This document shows positions 34,254-44,845 of a stretch of 64,000 bases of DNA, one piece after another. Position 1 is the stretch's first letter; every line of letters begins with the position of its first letter. Both the position numbers and the translations under genes were made by a program. This DNA is from Mesotaenium endlicherianum (lineage: Eukaryota; Streptophyta; Zygnematophyceae; Zygnematales; Mesotaeniaceae), in contig WELA01010735.1 in assembly GCA_009602735.1 (NCBI GenBank), positions 434,582 to 498,581 on the forward strand, read 5' to 3'. The notes under the pieces are model-generated. The model was not told where the DNA came from and ran no database searches. It was given only the letters and a program-made list of their open reading frames with translations.

Positions 34254-34500
34254 TCAACCCGAAGTTCTCAAAAGTAGGACAGAAGCGTCTTACTTCCACA
34301 CAGGCTTTCGCCCAAGTTGAGGGATTACAAAATGAACAAGTTTGTAGTTTGCAGAAATCACGTCTAAGCAGCTTAACAGGTAATGTCAAGTTCAGAGAAA
34401 ATCGCCCTTCAAGGCTTTTGCTCAACTTCCACGAGTCATAGCCTACAAAACTCTGAACTGCACATCTATCCCGGCCTGGTCTGAGCTCTTCGCTCCACAC

Positions 34501-37429
34501 CGCGCCTTAATTGCTCTTCACTGCTTGGCTGGGCTCACTCAGTTCTTCACTGAGAGCTTTACTTATTAATACTACTCTTGCTATCAGCAATTCGACAATA
34601 GAGACTTCTGAGAACTTGGAGACTAACACAGCACTCACCATTTTGAGGGACCCTCGCATGCTTGCGGCGTTTAACCTCAATCTGCACTAATCTCCTAATA
34701 GATTCTATTCTGCAGCTCTCTACTTTCCACCAGCGAGATCCTCTCTTGGGAACTCCTTTCTATGATACACTTGAGAAGAAATCTTCCAGCGTCGGCAGAA
34801 GCGTGACACCTCGGCCCTTCTATGGCCTTGGGAACTCCTTCTTCTCTGCACTCCTTCTGCTTCTTCAACTTCCTTTGACAACAATGCAAGCAAGGATGAG
34901 GCAGCTTCAGGCAGGACTCTTGCCTTTCACAAGCACCACACACTGTCCTCTTTCGAGAATTCCAGTGCTTAGTCACAGCGCTTAGCTTGCATACCGTCCT
35001 TACCCAGCAGCTCTCACACAGCTTAGAAGTTGTCATTCGGCATCCATACATGCATTTGGAACTGTTGCGCGTGACCACTTAGCCTTCCAGCTGACAATCA
35101 CGCCTATGTGGCTGGCTGGCAACGTTAAGGATGGACGCTCAGGCCGTGACCAGTCACCTGAGGGCCTGGCCGAGGCGGCGCACAAGGCCCTTTGCAACAT
35201 CCCCGCTGTCTTGGCTTGAACAGCCGATTGATCAGTACCTTTCTTGGCACTCGCAAGGCTCGCTCATTGCTGGTTCCAGGCCCCTAGCCTTTCGGCAGAC
35301 CACTCAGTCCACATCCCCATCCCGTCCTGGGTGTGGGTGTGACGTGTCGTGACCACTTTGTCAGTGACAACGACTTCAACATGACCGCTGACTCGGTCCT
35401 CTGGTCGGTGAGTCAATGCTGACTTCTCGTACCTGGGTGGCCGTGACTTGCGCTGCGCGTGCGACACCGTCAAGTGGATAGCAGTCGCGACAACCAGAGA
35501 AAGCCACATATGTACATCAAGACAATTGAAAAAAAAGGTCTAGAAATTAATTCAGCAAAGTAATCAAAGATCTTCGGTCAAAGAAACAGAAGGCACGGGA
35601 ATAATTCGCAAGTTTACACTCATGCGTTGACTAGTCACTGCAGCCAACTTACAGTCGAGTTGGTTTAAGACAGTTTAAGACTGGTTGTAAAATCTCCTTC
35701 AAAATGACACTTTTTACTCGCACTTGTCCTGCAGTTCATTCACCAGAAAGAAACAGCAAGAAGGACGAAGACGTCTACCAACTGAGCCCCACACACACGA
35801 GAAAAAACAAATTAACCGGATATAGTCGTAAATTGAAGGGTTCCTGATAAAGTTGTCGGCACAATACAGAGGACAGTAGATGGAGGACAGTATAGTTACT
35901 GGTCAACTTATACAGTCAAGTTTGTTAAGATCTTCAGTATTTTGTTTTGGAAATATCACAGCACCCGAACCGGTTGTAATCTTACATGCGTCCCTTTTCA
36001 AACCTATGAGGTGGTTCATGTGTCTGAGAGCTTCTACATTAGTTTGCCGCTGATAATTGCTTTTATTCTGCTTACAAATGTTCCGCTACATTCCAAGGCC
36101 TGCTTGAGACTCGATCACTATATTCTCACTTTACCTTCACTTGCTAGGGTTGTCATTTCTCCGCTCTTGCTCCAACGCAACTCAAAATTCGATATGCATG
36201 TGCTCATGTCTCAATAGCTTGGAACCTGTCAAATTCTGGACTGTTTCACTTCCGACATGTGCGAGCTCCTTCCAAAACCTCAATCATTTCTCTATCGTAA
36301 AGTTATCCTGCTCGCCAATGGCTAGAGGTTCTTATGGTATTGCCTCAGTCCCCGCTACCAAGGACCGCAATTTTAGCTATCAATATCCTGCTATATTCTG
36401 TGTGCCCATGTATTCATTCCTCCATTGAATGAAGCAATATCTATCTGTGTGTGACCTAATCAACCATCCGAAAGGTCCAAAGAAATATCTGCAATATTGT
36501 AAGCTTCCTGAAAGAATTAGTCAACATCAGACTAACTTCCTAAATTCAGATGCAGTTTTGAGTGGTCAAGGCGATCTAGATAAGAAGAAGGTGAATGTCC
36601 ACACCCCATAACAACTTCCCCCAAAGCTCAGAATTCGGAAACTGAATAAGTTCATGTCACTAGCATCCTACTTCCAACTTGGACATGGCACATATTAAAT
36701 ATTTCCACGTTTTTTGGTGTGGGCACCTGCCTGTGACAGTGCAGATTGAAACTAAAGACATCATAAGATGCATATGTCGCTTTCACCACATAACTTTGCC
36801 ATGGAATGTGAAGTGGGAGGTTGAAGGTACAAGAGCGAGGAGCAACGAGGAGCAACAAGTGTATGTGCCCTCAAGAACCACATGCGCGCCCATACAAGAT
36901 CAGTGCACCATCGTCATGCGTTACCTTCCTTCTAACAAAGCTTGTCTATTAAAAGCGGAATACTTCTCTTTTTTGCTCTTTCTAATGCACATGCGCCACA
37001 CAGACAACATGTGGTCATACTCAAAGTGTTTGAGCTGATTGGGAGGATGAAAAAATGTCCAGTTCCCACTGTATACATAAGCATCCAAGAACCAGAGTGC
37101 AGCCCATAAAAAGAAAGGCGAGCTATAAATATTTCTACAGCTCTATGGACAGTCTGCAAGACATCTCTTATTACAAGCTGCACTAATCAAAAGTGCGTCA
37201 GAGAAGCTACCTCACCTTCTTTGCTATGCCAAGAAAAGAGTTTGTCGAAAAAACCATCCGCATGGAGGTGTAAAAAAAACAAACTCTAACGAGATCTTGG
37301 CATACCAATGAAAGGGCCTTCTCTCGCTAAGAGAATCTAGCGGGGGGAATGTGCTGTCTCCCTCCCTCGCTCGTCCTTATTTATAAGATCTACATATCTT
37401 GCATCTAGCTGTGGGGGCAACTAACACAC
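34501..37429. other. Element 2 leader/flank and intergenic DNA
   Basis: 34501 to about 35500 is probably the 5' end or flank of element 2, but no LTR repeat could be matched to the other end. 35500-37429 looks like ordinary AT-rich intergenic DNA. I see no RNA gene or conserved domain. The last few hundred bases would include the 3' UTR of the AP2/ERF gene. Confidence 0.5.
34695..35051 (-). CDS. Small cysteine-rich open frame, function unknown
   Basis: I do not recognise this frame. From ATG at 35051 it could encode 118 residues, with about a dozen cysteines in the first 80 in a CxxC-rich spacing: CESC, CGAC, CLHCC, plus KLKKQKEC. This hints at zinc binding. It lies upstream of element 2 gag on the same strand, so it may be leader sequence of that element, an accessory gene or chance. 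A GTAAGG splice-donor-like site follows CESCW, so an exon is also possible. Confidence 0.25.
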   Translation of the reverse strand: MYGCRMTTSKLCESCWVRTVCKLSAVTKHWNSRKRTVCGACERQESCLKLPHPCLHCCQRKLKKQKECREEGVPKAIEGPRCHASADAGRFLLKCIIERSSQERISLVESRELQNRIY

Positions 37430-39778
37430 CTACGGGTGCCCCTCCCGTGGAAGCCAATTCACACCCAATGAAGGCAACGACACGTGGCTTGAGGTCCGCG
37501 CCTCCCCTAAGGAGAAATTGCCCCCTGAGGAGAAAGCGCCCCTTGAGGAGAAAGCATTCCCTGAGGAGGGAGCGCCTGAGAACTGTCCCAGTCGTGCCGA
37601 GAACTGAGCACTTGCCTGCTGCTGCTGGAGCTGCTGCTGCTGGGGCTGCTGCTGGGGCTGCATTGTTGTAGGCTGAGCTGAGTTTGTTCCTGCTGCCTGT
37701 AGCCCCCGGGAGAAACTAAAAGCCCCGCCCTGCTGGCTCTCCAGAGACGCCCCCCCAGCCACGCCCTGCATATCTGCTGACGCCCCCTGGGCCAGCCTCA
37801 ATTGCGCCTGCAGCCACTGCCCGGCTGTGACCTGGGACAATGAGGTCCCCACCTCGCTGTCAGAATCCAGGCCGTGGGTGCCCCTGCCGCCGTTAAATGT
37901 CGTGCCGGGCGGCGCGTACTGGCTGCCAGCTGCTGACAGCAGGGTGTTTTGAATGGATTGCTCTGCCAGCTGGCGGTGCTGCTGGGGGGCCATCATGGCC
38001 CACAGTCCCTCCGGAGCGCTAGCTGACAGCGTGTGATCGGCCTGCCTCCCAAAGGCTGCCTCAGAACGAGCACCCTGGTTTCCTCCACTGCTGAAGCTTC
38101 CACGCATGCTGTCGGTGCTCGGCCCCCTCTCTGCAGTGTCGCTACGGAAGGCCGACAAGTTCGACAAAGTGGGCCAGGCACGGTCCAGTGAGCCGCCTCC
38201 TAATGTCCCGAATAAACCAGCTCTATTTAGCAGCGACTGACTGTATGGAACGTTACCCTGAGGGCGGGCGGCTAGGCCACCTTGCTGGCTCCTCTCGTCG
38301 GTCATCCCTTGCCACTGTTGCTGCTGCTGCTGTTGCTGCTGATACTGCTGCTGCTGCGGCAAGAAGCCATGTTCACGCGCGCCTAGGAGCGTGTTGCCCG
38401 ACGCCGGCCCATAGCTTGACGAGGAAGGGAAGCTCCTGGAGGAGAACCTGGAGTCTGACACGTGTCCATTGCTGAGCATGCCAGCTGCGCTGCTGGGCTT
38501 CAGCGTCTCAAGGAGCATCCTCAATTGGCTCTCCTGCGCTGAGACTGCTCGCCCCTGGCCCTGCCCCTGGCTCTGCCCGCGGCCCAGCCCCAGCCCCTGG
38601 CCCAGTTCCTGGGCCAGCCCGTGGCCCAGCTCCTGGCCCATAGGTGTCTGCGTGCGCTGGTTCTGCCAATCCTGCTGCTGCTGGCGCAAGTGCTGCTGCA
38701 TTCTCAGCTGCTCCTGCAGCCACGCCTGCTGAAGGAGGGGGCTGAGGGAAGACAGGGACGGCGCTGTCAGCGGAGGCATGCTGCCATTTGTCAAGGCCTG
38801 CATGTCCTCGTTGGCGCCGCTCGACACGTCCGACTCCGCGTCCACGGCACCACCCTCCTGCTCTCCGCCTTGCGCCGCCACTCTCGCATGGGTGGCTGCG
38901 GGGGCTACGGGCGATTGGGCCCCCCAAGGCTCCTGCCCAGCAGCCGCCGTGTGAGCAGCCCCTGCCGGCAGCCGCGCAGGTGGGGCCAGTCCAGGTAGCA
39001 CCTGTCCAGGCTGCTGCAGCCCCAGGTAGTCGTGAATGCTCAGCATGGCCTGTCCCAGCTGAGCGCTTTGATGTTGATGATTCATGCTGCTGTTGCCATG
39101 TGGCAACTCAGATAAGTTCCCGGAAGAGAACATGGCAGAGGGGAGGTCAGAGGTGGCGACACGTTGCGCTAGGGCAGCCAGTGGGTGGAGGGGAGGCAGG
39201 CTCTCTGCTTGCATTGGGAGGAAGTTGATCTTGGCCTTGTCGCCCCTGAGCTTGATTGCGGCCCGGTCATAAGCTCTGGCAGCCTCCTCTGGGGTGTCGA
39301 ATGTTCCCAGCCACACTCGGGACTTTTTGCGGGGGTATCTGATCTCCGCGACCCACCTCCCCTCGTGCCGCTGCCGCACTCCTCTGTAGAGCTTGTCTCC
39401 CTTGAGCTTCCCACCAGCCGCCGCAGCTCCTCCCCCCTTTGGAGCTTGAGCCTTACCAGGCTTCTTATGCGGGGCCACCATGCGCTGGTCCTCCTTCTCC
39501 CCAAGCTCATCAGGAGCTGGCTTAACATCTTCCGGAGCTGCCGGTCCTTCAGCAATCTTTGCTTCACCACCTCCAGCCTCAGAAGCAACTGTCACTTCAC
39601 TGGGAATATCGCCCCCAGAATATTCCTCCTTCACACCCCTGATGCTAAAAGCTGGGGTCTGGGCACTGGTCTCATCCCCCATGAGCACAAGCCTATCCTC
39701 GTTCCCACTGCTTGCAGAATGACCAAACGTTTCATACTTGCTTGGCTCGTCCAGGTCCACGTCTTCACCAATCATCAT
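37430..39778 (-). CDS. AP2/ERF-domain transcription factor, glutamine-rich
   Basis: A nuclear DNA-binding regulator of the plant AP2/ERF family. One AP2 domain lies at about residues 130-187: [12 protein letters not shown], then [20 protein letters not shown], then [17 protein letters not shown], ending INF. The WVAEIR/PRKKSR/WLGTF wording is nearest to DREB/TINY-type single-AP2 proteins. The N-terminus is acidic and a Lys/Gly-rich linker precedes the domain. The remaining ~590 residues are low-complexity, with Gln runs, a Gly/Gln repeat ([14 protein letters not shown]), Ser-rich parts and a terminal SSR/SSGG repeat: a likely activation region. I chose ATG 39778 ([12 protein letters not shown]); in-frame stops lie a short way upstream, though a splice acceptor in that stretch could add an earlier exon. 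At 782 residues it is much longer than most land-plant ERF proteins (200-400). No intron is visible. It is the only clear host gene in the window. Confidence 0.9.
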   Translation of the reverse strand: MMIGEDVDLDEPSKYETFGHSASSGNEDRLVLMGDETSAQTPAFSIRGVKEEYSGGDIPSEVTVASEAGGGEAKIAEGPAAPEDVKPAPDELGEKEDQRMVAPHKKPGKAQAPKGGGAAAAGGKLKGDKLYRGVRQRHEGRWVAEIRYPRKKSRVWLGTFDTPEEAARAYDRAAIKLRGDKAKINFLPMQAESLPPLHPLAALAQRVATSDLPSAMFSSGNLSELPHGNSSMNHQHQSAQLGQAMLSIHDYLGLQQPGQVLPGLAPPARLPAGAAHTAAAGQEPWGAQSPVAPAATHARVAAQGGEQEGGAVDAESDVSSGANEDMQALTNGSMPPLTAPSLSSLSPLLQQAWLQEQLRMQQHLRQQQQDWQNQRTQTPMGQELGHGLAQELGQGLGLGRGQSQGQGQGRAVSAQESQLRMLLETLKPSSAAGMLSNGHVSDSRFSSRSFPSSSSYGPASGNTLLGAREHGFLPQQQQYQQQQQQQQQWQGMTDERSQQGGLAARPQGNVPYSQSLLNRAGLFGTLGGGSLDRAWPTLSNLSAFRSDTAERGPSTDSMRGSFSSGGNQGARSEAAFGRQADHTLSASAPEGLWAMMAPQQHRQLAEQSIQNTLLSAAGSQYAPPGTTFNGGRGTHGLDSDSEVGTSLSQVTAGQWLQAQLRLAQGASADMQGVAGGASLESQQGGAFSFSRGLQAAGTNSAQPTTMQPQQQPQQQQLQQQQASAQFSARLGQFSGAPSSGNAFSSRGAFSSGGNFSLGEARTSSHVSLPSLGVNWLPREGHP

Positions 39779-41727
39779 CCTCAGCCTCAAACTCCCGAGG
39801 TCCTCCTTGCTAGTAATTTTCAACCTCTTTCACTACAGCTGAATGCGTGTCAACCAGCATACGAACTTGAAAGTTTCACGCGGAGACGGCCATGCTCAGA
39901 CTCTTGCTTGGCCCAATTTCCGCAACTTGAAGTTTATAGAAATTTCTCCCACATAAGCTCAGCTTCCGATACGTTCCATATGTCCGCTGTTGTAGGAGTC
40001 TTGGCAGCACTTTGTCCTGCGGGGTGTCGCATCCAGCGCAAGAGAGACAGGGAACTACAAATTATGGCGTCCCAATATGCTTCTACCACGACAAGCATCA
40101 CGTGCGCCTAATCATCGGAGTCTAGACAGATGAACATCAAACATAAGAACGACTTTGAAAGTCTTGATGGCAGCGAGGCAGCATCCTTTCTGGCTTATTT
40201 TGTATCCACGTTCAAGACAGATGGTGCTTCATTGGGCCCGGATAGTTTGCACTTCAGAGTCCAGACTCACTGAGTTGATTGTGAGAAACCAGGACCAACC
40301 AGGACTAATTCGAAATCTCTTTTTCGGCCGGGTATTTCGCCATCTTGTACAAAACGAAGGGAGAGTTTCTAAAAGTGAACGAAGATAATTTGGCACGACA
40401 CCAGCATTTCACTCCTGTTTGGCTCACCCCTTGGACGTTACCTCTTATGTCCACCCGGCACCGTGTTAATGCAAGGCGGGTACTCGCGCAACTCCGCGTG
40501 GTCACTGGCATATCCTTCGGAGATTTAGTGGACCTACACCAGCTCTGAAAGTGTTAAACTGCATGACATGTTTGTGACATCAACTTGTTCTTGGGATTGC
40601 TTGCTCTGACAGATGCGGCCAAGTTCCAGCATGTTGTTCCAAGAGCACGAGTAATAAAAAGGCAGGAGCGGCTTTTCGGGCCGGTTGTGAGATATTGTTG
40701 CTCTGTACTGCTCTGTACTGCTCTGCATAGATCATTTTGTCGTCTCTTGTTCCTTTTTGTGCTTTTGCAATTCAGTCAGAGTTACACGTTTCTACTTTGA
40801 TCAGTTAGACTTTGGTCAACGCAAAAGGCGCAGGCAAGTAGCGCGAGTATGACACTCTCGCTCGATAACCCTACGATCCACTCACGATTTACGATCTGAA
40901 TTGATGAGAAGGGCGCGACAACAAAAACTTGCGCGTGCGCCTTGAGAGGAACAAATCTGGCTCCTGCAAATTGCTTGCGGTCGGTGGACGAAGTCAAGTG
41001 ACACAAATCATCGTCAACAGGTGTCATTACACGAAGTCCTCAGCGATCCCAAGATCGAAGCAATGGCTTAATAGTTGCGTGCGTTTTAAACTCGTGATTC
41101 TTACAAACTTCCTGCCATTCTGCCATCGTTTGAGGCTCGAGCCAGTCGAAGCAACTCGGCCTCATTGTGCTCCAGATGGCGGACTTTTCAACAGCTCTAA
41201 ATTTAAGGACTGCACCAGACTGCACTAACCTGACATAACGGCATTGTACAATGTACAGCATCCAGACTCTCATCAGAAGCTCCCGAAACCGTGGATGACT
41301 AAAGTGTAAACAGTGTGCCAATCCGGTATCAGCTGACATCAAGAAGAAAAAGTTGAGAAAGTAGATCGCGCTGGATCGCGCCGGGATAATGTGCCAGATT
41401 GGATGCAAAAAGCTAATAAGGATCGGCCATCGGGTGTCTCCAGTTAAGGTGATTCTCAACTGTGAACAGCAACGATATCGGAACGAACTCCCTTCCACAC
41501 TCCATCCGGCAGCATCCCGTGTTGTTGGAAGTCCGAGCTGCCGAATTGTGACAAATATCTCAGAACCTCACCATGTTGCAGTCAGTTGCAGTCAAGCGCC
41601 AAGGTACTCCTGACAACGTTTCACGTCATAATCCACGTGCTTTGTTAGTTTTTTGAGCTCTTTTGTCGTTTATCGATTATGTAACGTCGTGCCCCCTAGT
41701 TGGCCTCCTACTGGGCAACATACCTGG
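39779..41727. other. Upstream region of the AP2/ERF gene and intergenic DNA
   Basis: No recognisable gene, repeat or RNA. A short tandem CTGTACTGCTCTG occurs near 40700-40730. Small open frames, such as 41040-41498 on the minus strand, lack any motif. The promoter and 5' UTR of the AP2/ERF gene should lie at its left end. Confidence 0.5.
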
Positions 41728-42082
41728 TGTTAGGTAACGGTACTCGTACATCCTGCTGTACAGTGACAGCCGAATAGCCGCTAGCTCTAACGTACATATA
41801 GAATAACTAAGACGTTAACACGTCAGCGATAACCCGACTCATCAGGACACCCTTGTCCCTCCTCCATCGTCGGATTAACCTTAGGCTCAGTAGTAATGGA
41901 TATACATTCAAATTACGCGTAGTAAGAAATTAGCCGTAGAACAAGGCCGTTCAGAGGAAGACTTATATAAGTCAACTCTCGCCATGTAATCGGCAGTCCA
42001 CGATAATACGAAATTCTGACTCAAGTTCATTCTCCTCTCTTATCTGTCACTGTCGCCTTGTCGGGCGCTAGTGCCCTTAACA
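41728..42082 (+). repeat. Element 4 5' LTR
   Basis: The first ~130 bp match 55993-56122. The end is set at TTAACA (42082), directly before CTGGTGGAGACTTTAG, a possible primer-binding region that does not fit initiator tRNA-Met. Confidence 0.75.
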
Positions 42083-42228
42083 CTGGTGGAGACTTTAGTC
42101 TCGATTCCCTCTTTTCCGTTCATGCATGGCTTGGAGGCCCCTCGACTACACCTCTAGAAAGAACCTGTTTGTCGAATTTGAGGAACAAGCCCACATTTGG
42201 GAAGACGAAGAGATTTATTGGAGGCTCT

Positions 42229-42519
42229 ATGGCGTCCACGAGCGGACCCATGACCAGATCTCAAGACGCGGCAGCGAAGGCAAAAGAGGACGATCCGCCA
42301 TTGCTACCAATCCTCCCCCCCGCCGACGAGCCTACATTGAAGAATTCCTCGCAGCTCAATCCGCCAGCTTCCCCTCCCCACAAGCAGCCAGAGATGACCG
42401 GGACGATAGGCGATTCCTCTTTGGAGCTTTTTCGAGAATACTACGCGAGCAAGCAGGGTCCAGTCGACTGGAAACGTTGGAGATGATGACGAGGCTACTA
42501 GTCGGCCACAATGTGTCCC
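42229..42519 (+). pseudogene. Element 4 gag, first part
   Basis: Probable Gag N-terminus beginning MASTSGPMTRSQDAAAKAKE and Pro-rich thereafter. It is cut by family G copy 2 at GTCCC (42515-42519), and the gag region continues from 51339. Confidence 0.5.
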
Positions 42520-43264
42520 TGTAATGAATCAGTATATTAGTAGATATAATATTCATTTAAATATAATAGTTAATTTAGTTCAGCCTGCTGAACTTTAGTT
42601 AGTAGTCAGCCTGCTGAACTTTAGTTAATAATCAGTCTGCTGGACTTTACATAATTATCAGTTTAATGACTCGGCCAAAAGCAGCAGGCTGGAGTCAACT
42701 TAAGTCAGCTTGCTGACACATTCTTTGACAGCCAGCTGACTTCCGTCCTCGGTAGCAGCGAACTGCCTTGATATGCATCTAAGTGCGATATGCTAGATGA
42801 ATAGCCAGATGACATCCCTATGATGGATGGCTATTCGGGATGATGGGAGATGGCGGTGGATTTGGTTAACCGAGGTCCTACCAACGTGGTTAACTCCCGG
42901 GTAGGCGGTGCCATCGCACTGACCGTTGAACAGTAAACTCATTCCATGTACATATGCTAGGCATTGCTCTCGAGTTCGGCATTCGGAAACGAGGCCAACT
43001 CTCTTGTACAGCTTACTGAGAGAGATCTGAATCCAAGGCGAGAAGCCATTGATACGCACTGTCTTCTAACCTTGCTTATGTATGAGTTTACTGATTTGCA
43101 TCATTGATGCTAGTTTACTCGCATTTGACTTACGAGTATTATTCCCTGCTAGTGTATTGTCCTTTGCCGTTTAACTAGTTAACGGAAATACCATAAAGAT
43201 TACTTGCTGATATAAAGATCTTTATTAATTGTTAATCGCCTATTTGGTAAGTCGATTCATTTCA
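42520..43264 (+). repeat. Family G copy 2 5' LTR (745 bp)
   Basis: Carries an extra CTGCTGAACTTTAGTTA-type module compared with its own 3' LTR and shares that module with the 5' LTR of copy 3. Confidence 0.95.
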
Positions 43265-43265
43265 G

Positions 43266-43277
43266 TGGTATCGGAGC
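43266..43277 (+). promoter_or_regulatory. Primer-binding site, initiator tRNA-Met type
   Basis: TGGTATCGGAGC lies one base after the LTR end. It is complementary to the 3' end of initiator tRNA-Met, the usual primer of chromoviruses. The same site is at 17444 in copy 1 and 56869 in copy 3. Confidence 0.9.
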
Positions 43278-43298
43278 AGTTATCACAGTCTTCTTTGT

Positions 43299-44777
43299 AT
43301 GGTAAGGACAAGGTCTCAAACTAGCAACTCCCGAGACATGGAGAACCAGGATAACGAGAATGTCGAAAACCAGGCGGAAAGCCATGTAGCGGGAAACCGT
43401 ACCTATTCGGAAGCAGTAGCGGATACTGCAGCTAGGGAGGCTGCAGATGAGGCAGCTGCTATTGCCTCAGTCGCAGCTCAGCAAGCTGAGGAGGAGATAG
43501 CCAGACTAGAAGCTGAACAAGTAGCAAAGGCCGCTGAAGATATACAAAGGAGGGAAGGACAGCCAGCTGACGAGCGCACTGTTGAAGAACTTATGGCATC
43601 AAGGGCCAATGTTCTGAACCCACCTCCTGCCGTACAACTCAATGTACCCCTAGGTCAAATACGTGACCGGCTGAATGCGGCAGGAATTGCTGCTGCAGGA
43701 GCAAGAGGGATTGTTGAGGACACTACTCAGCGAGTAGATGCCAATGCTGCTGCTGCATTTGCTAATCTACCACCCCAAAATGTAGACTTGGGAGCATTGT
43801 TCGTTCAGATGCAGTCGCAAATGGCGACCATGTATCAGTCCCAGCAGGAGGACAAAAGAATCATAATGTCCCTACTCCGGGACAGAGACCAACTGGGGTC
43901 TCACACCACTAGTGGTGGTGGCCGAGGGCCTAGTAAGCCCAAGCCGAAACCTCCCCAGGACTATGATCCTGAGGGAAACAGAAAATATTACCTGATCAAG
44001 TTTCTCGCGGATGTTGAGCAGTGGCTGGAGAACTACCCAGAACTGCAAGATTACGAGAAGGTCAGGCACACCGGTGCGCTACTGAAAGGCAGTGCCGCAG
44101 ACTGGTGGCTTTACTGGAAGGAAGAGCGTAAGGCTCGGCAACTCGGTGACCCTACGTGGGTAGAGTTTGTCGAGAAGTTGCATGAGAAGTTTGATGTCAT
44201 CAACCAGCAGGAGAAAGCTATCTATGCGATGATCTCCCTGACACTGAAGCAGACCACTTCAGTTGCTGAGTTTGCTCAAAAGTTCCAAGAGAACATGATG
44301 AAGCAGCCTGATTTGCCAGAACGGTATAGGATAGCATACTTCAGGTATGGCTTGAAATCCGAGGTCTCTGGTCATTTTGCTGAGAAAAAGTATGAGAAAC
44401 TGGCTGACTTGATCCAGGATGCTGACGCCTGGGATCAGCAGCAGTTCAATCACAAGCGCCAGAGTAACGCTTTGGTGTCTAAGATTGTCAAAAAGCCCCA
44501 CGGTTCCTACAATGCAGTTGAAGGAGACCAGGCTGAGGATAATCAGGGTGATGAATATGAGTATGAGTACAATGCTATTCAGTCTAGAGGTAGAGGTGGT
44601 CCCTCTCGAGGTGGCTATGGAAGGGGTGGTGGTAGGACTAAGCCGAGACCAGCCTCAGCAAAATCTACTTGCTACCATTGTCAGCAGAAAGGCCACTACA
44701 GAGAACAGTGTCCGGTCAAGCACCTGCCTAAGGTCGAGAGAAAAGACCAGCCTTTAAAAGACAGCAACAGTCAGTAA
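43299..44777 (+). CDS. Family G copy 2 Gag
   Basis: 492 residues. Residues 1-110 are acidic and Ala/Glu-rich, probably coiled coil. A proline/glycine linker precedes the retrotransposon Gag core (about 225-385: [58 protein letters not shown]). An [20 protein letters not shown]-binding stretch follows, then one CCHC zinc knuckle ([14 protein letters not shown], about residues 462-475). It forms the virus-like particle and packages RNA. The start is the first ATG after the primer site. The pol frame is open in a different phase across the gag stop, so a programmed frameshift like that of Ty3 is plausible. The protein is identical in copy 3. Confidence 0.95.
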   Translation: MVRTRSQTSNSRDMENQDNENVENQAESHVAGNRTYSEAVADTAAREAADEAAAIASVAAQQAEEEIARLEAEQVAKAAEDIQRREGQPADERTVEELMASRANVLNPPPAVQLNVPLGQIRDRLNAAGIAAAGARGIVEDTTQRVDANAAAAFANLPPQNVDLGALFVQMQSQMATMYQSQQEDKRIIMSLLRDRDQLGSHTTSGGGRGPSKPKPKPPQDYDPEGNRKYYLIKFLADVEQWLENYPELQDYEKVRHTGALLKGSAADWWLYWKEERKARQLGDPTWVEFVEKLHEKFDVINQQEKAIYAMISLTLKQTTSVAEFAQKFQENMMKQPDLPERYRIAYFRYGLKSEVSGHFAEKKYEKLADLIQDADAWDQQQFNHKRQSNALVSKIVKKPHGSYNAVEGDQAEDNQGDEYEYEYNAIQSRGRGGPSRGGYGRGGGRTKPRPASAKSTCYHCQQKGHYREQCPVKHLPKVERKDQPLKDSNSQ

Positions 44778-44845
44778 TCCAGTCTACTGACTGTGAGGAT
44801 GCTAGAGATAGTGAGTCGTCACTAGCTGCCCTCGTAGCAGGTATT

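Larger units (their letters stand above)
26207..34500 (-). mobile_element. Element 2, 5' segment: gag to integrase N-terminus, with DNA methyltransferase
   Basis: Read on the minus strand from about 34250 to 26207: gag, zinc knuckles, protease, C5-methyltransferase, a long charged linker, reverse transcriptase, RNase H and the integrase zinc-binding region. It continues at 4840 beyond the element 1 insertion. The order is the same as in element 1 but the sequence is strongly diverged and far less GC-rich. A 5' LTR was not identified; the limit at 34500 is approximate. Broken in many places and the oldest element in this nest, since the others lie inside it. Confidence 0.85.

Noticed and set aside
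34501-35520. 5' LTR of element 2
   Set aside because: Compared by eye with the region left of 3772; no convincing repeat match, so no LTR was called.
42793-43059. 88-codon minus-strand open frame present in every family G LTR (also near 16982, 25306, 50867 and 56396)
   Set aside because: It has no ATG start and follows from LTR sequence identity; no protein motif, so conservation is at DNA level only.
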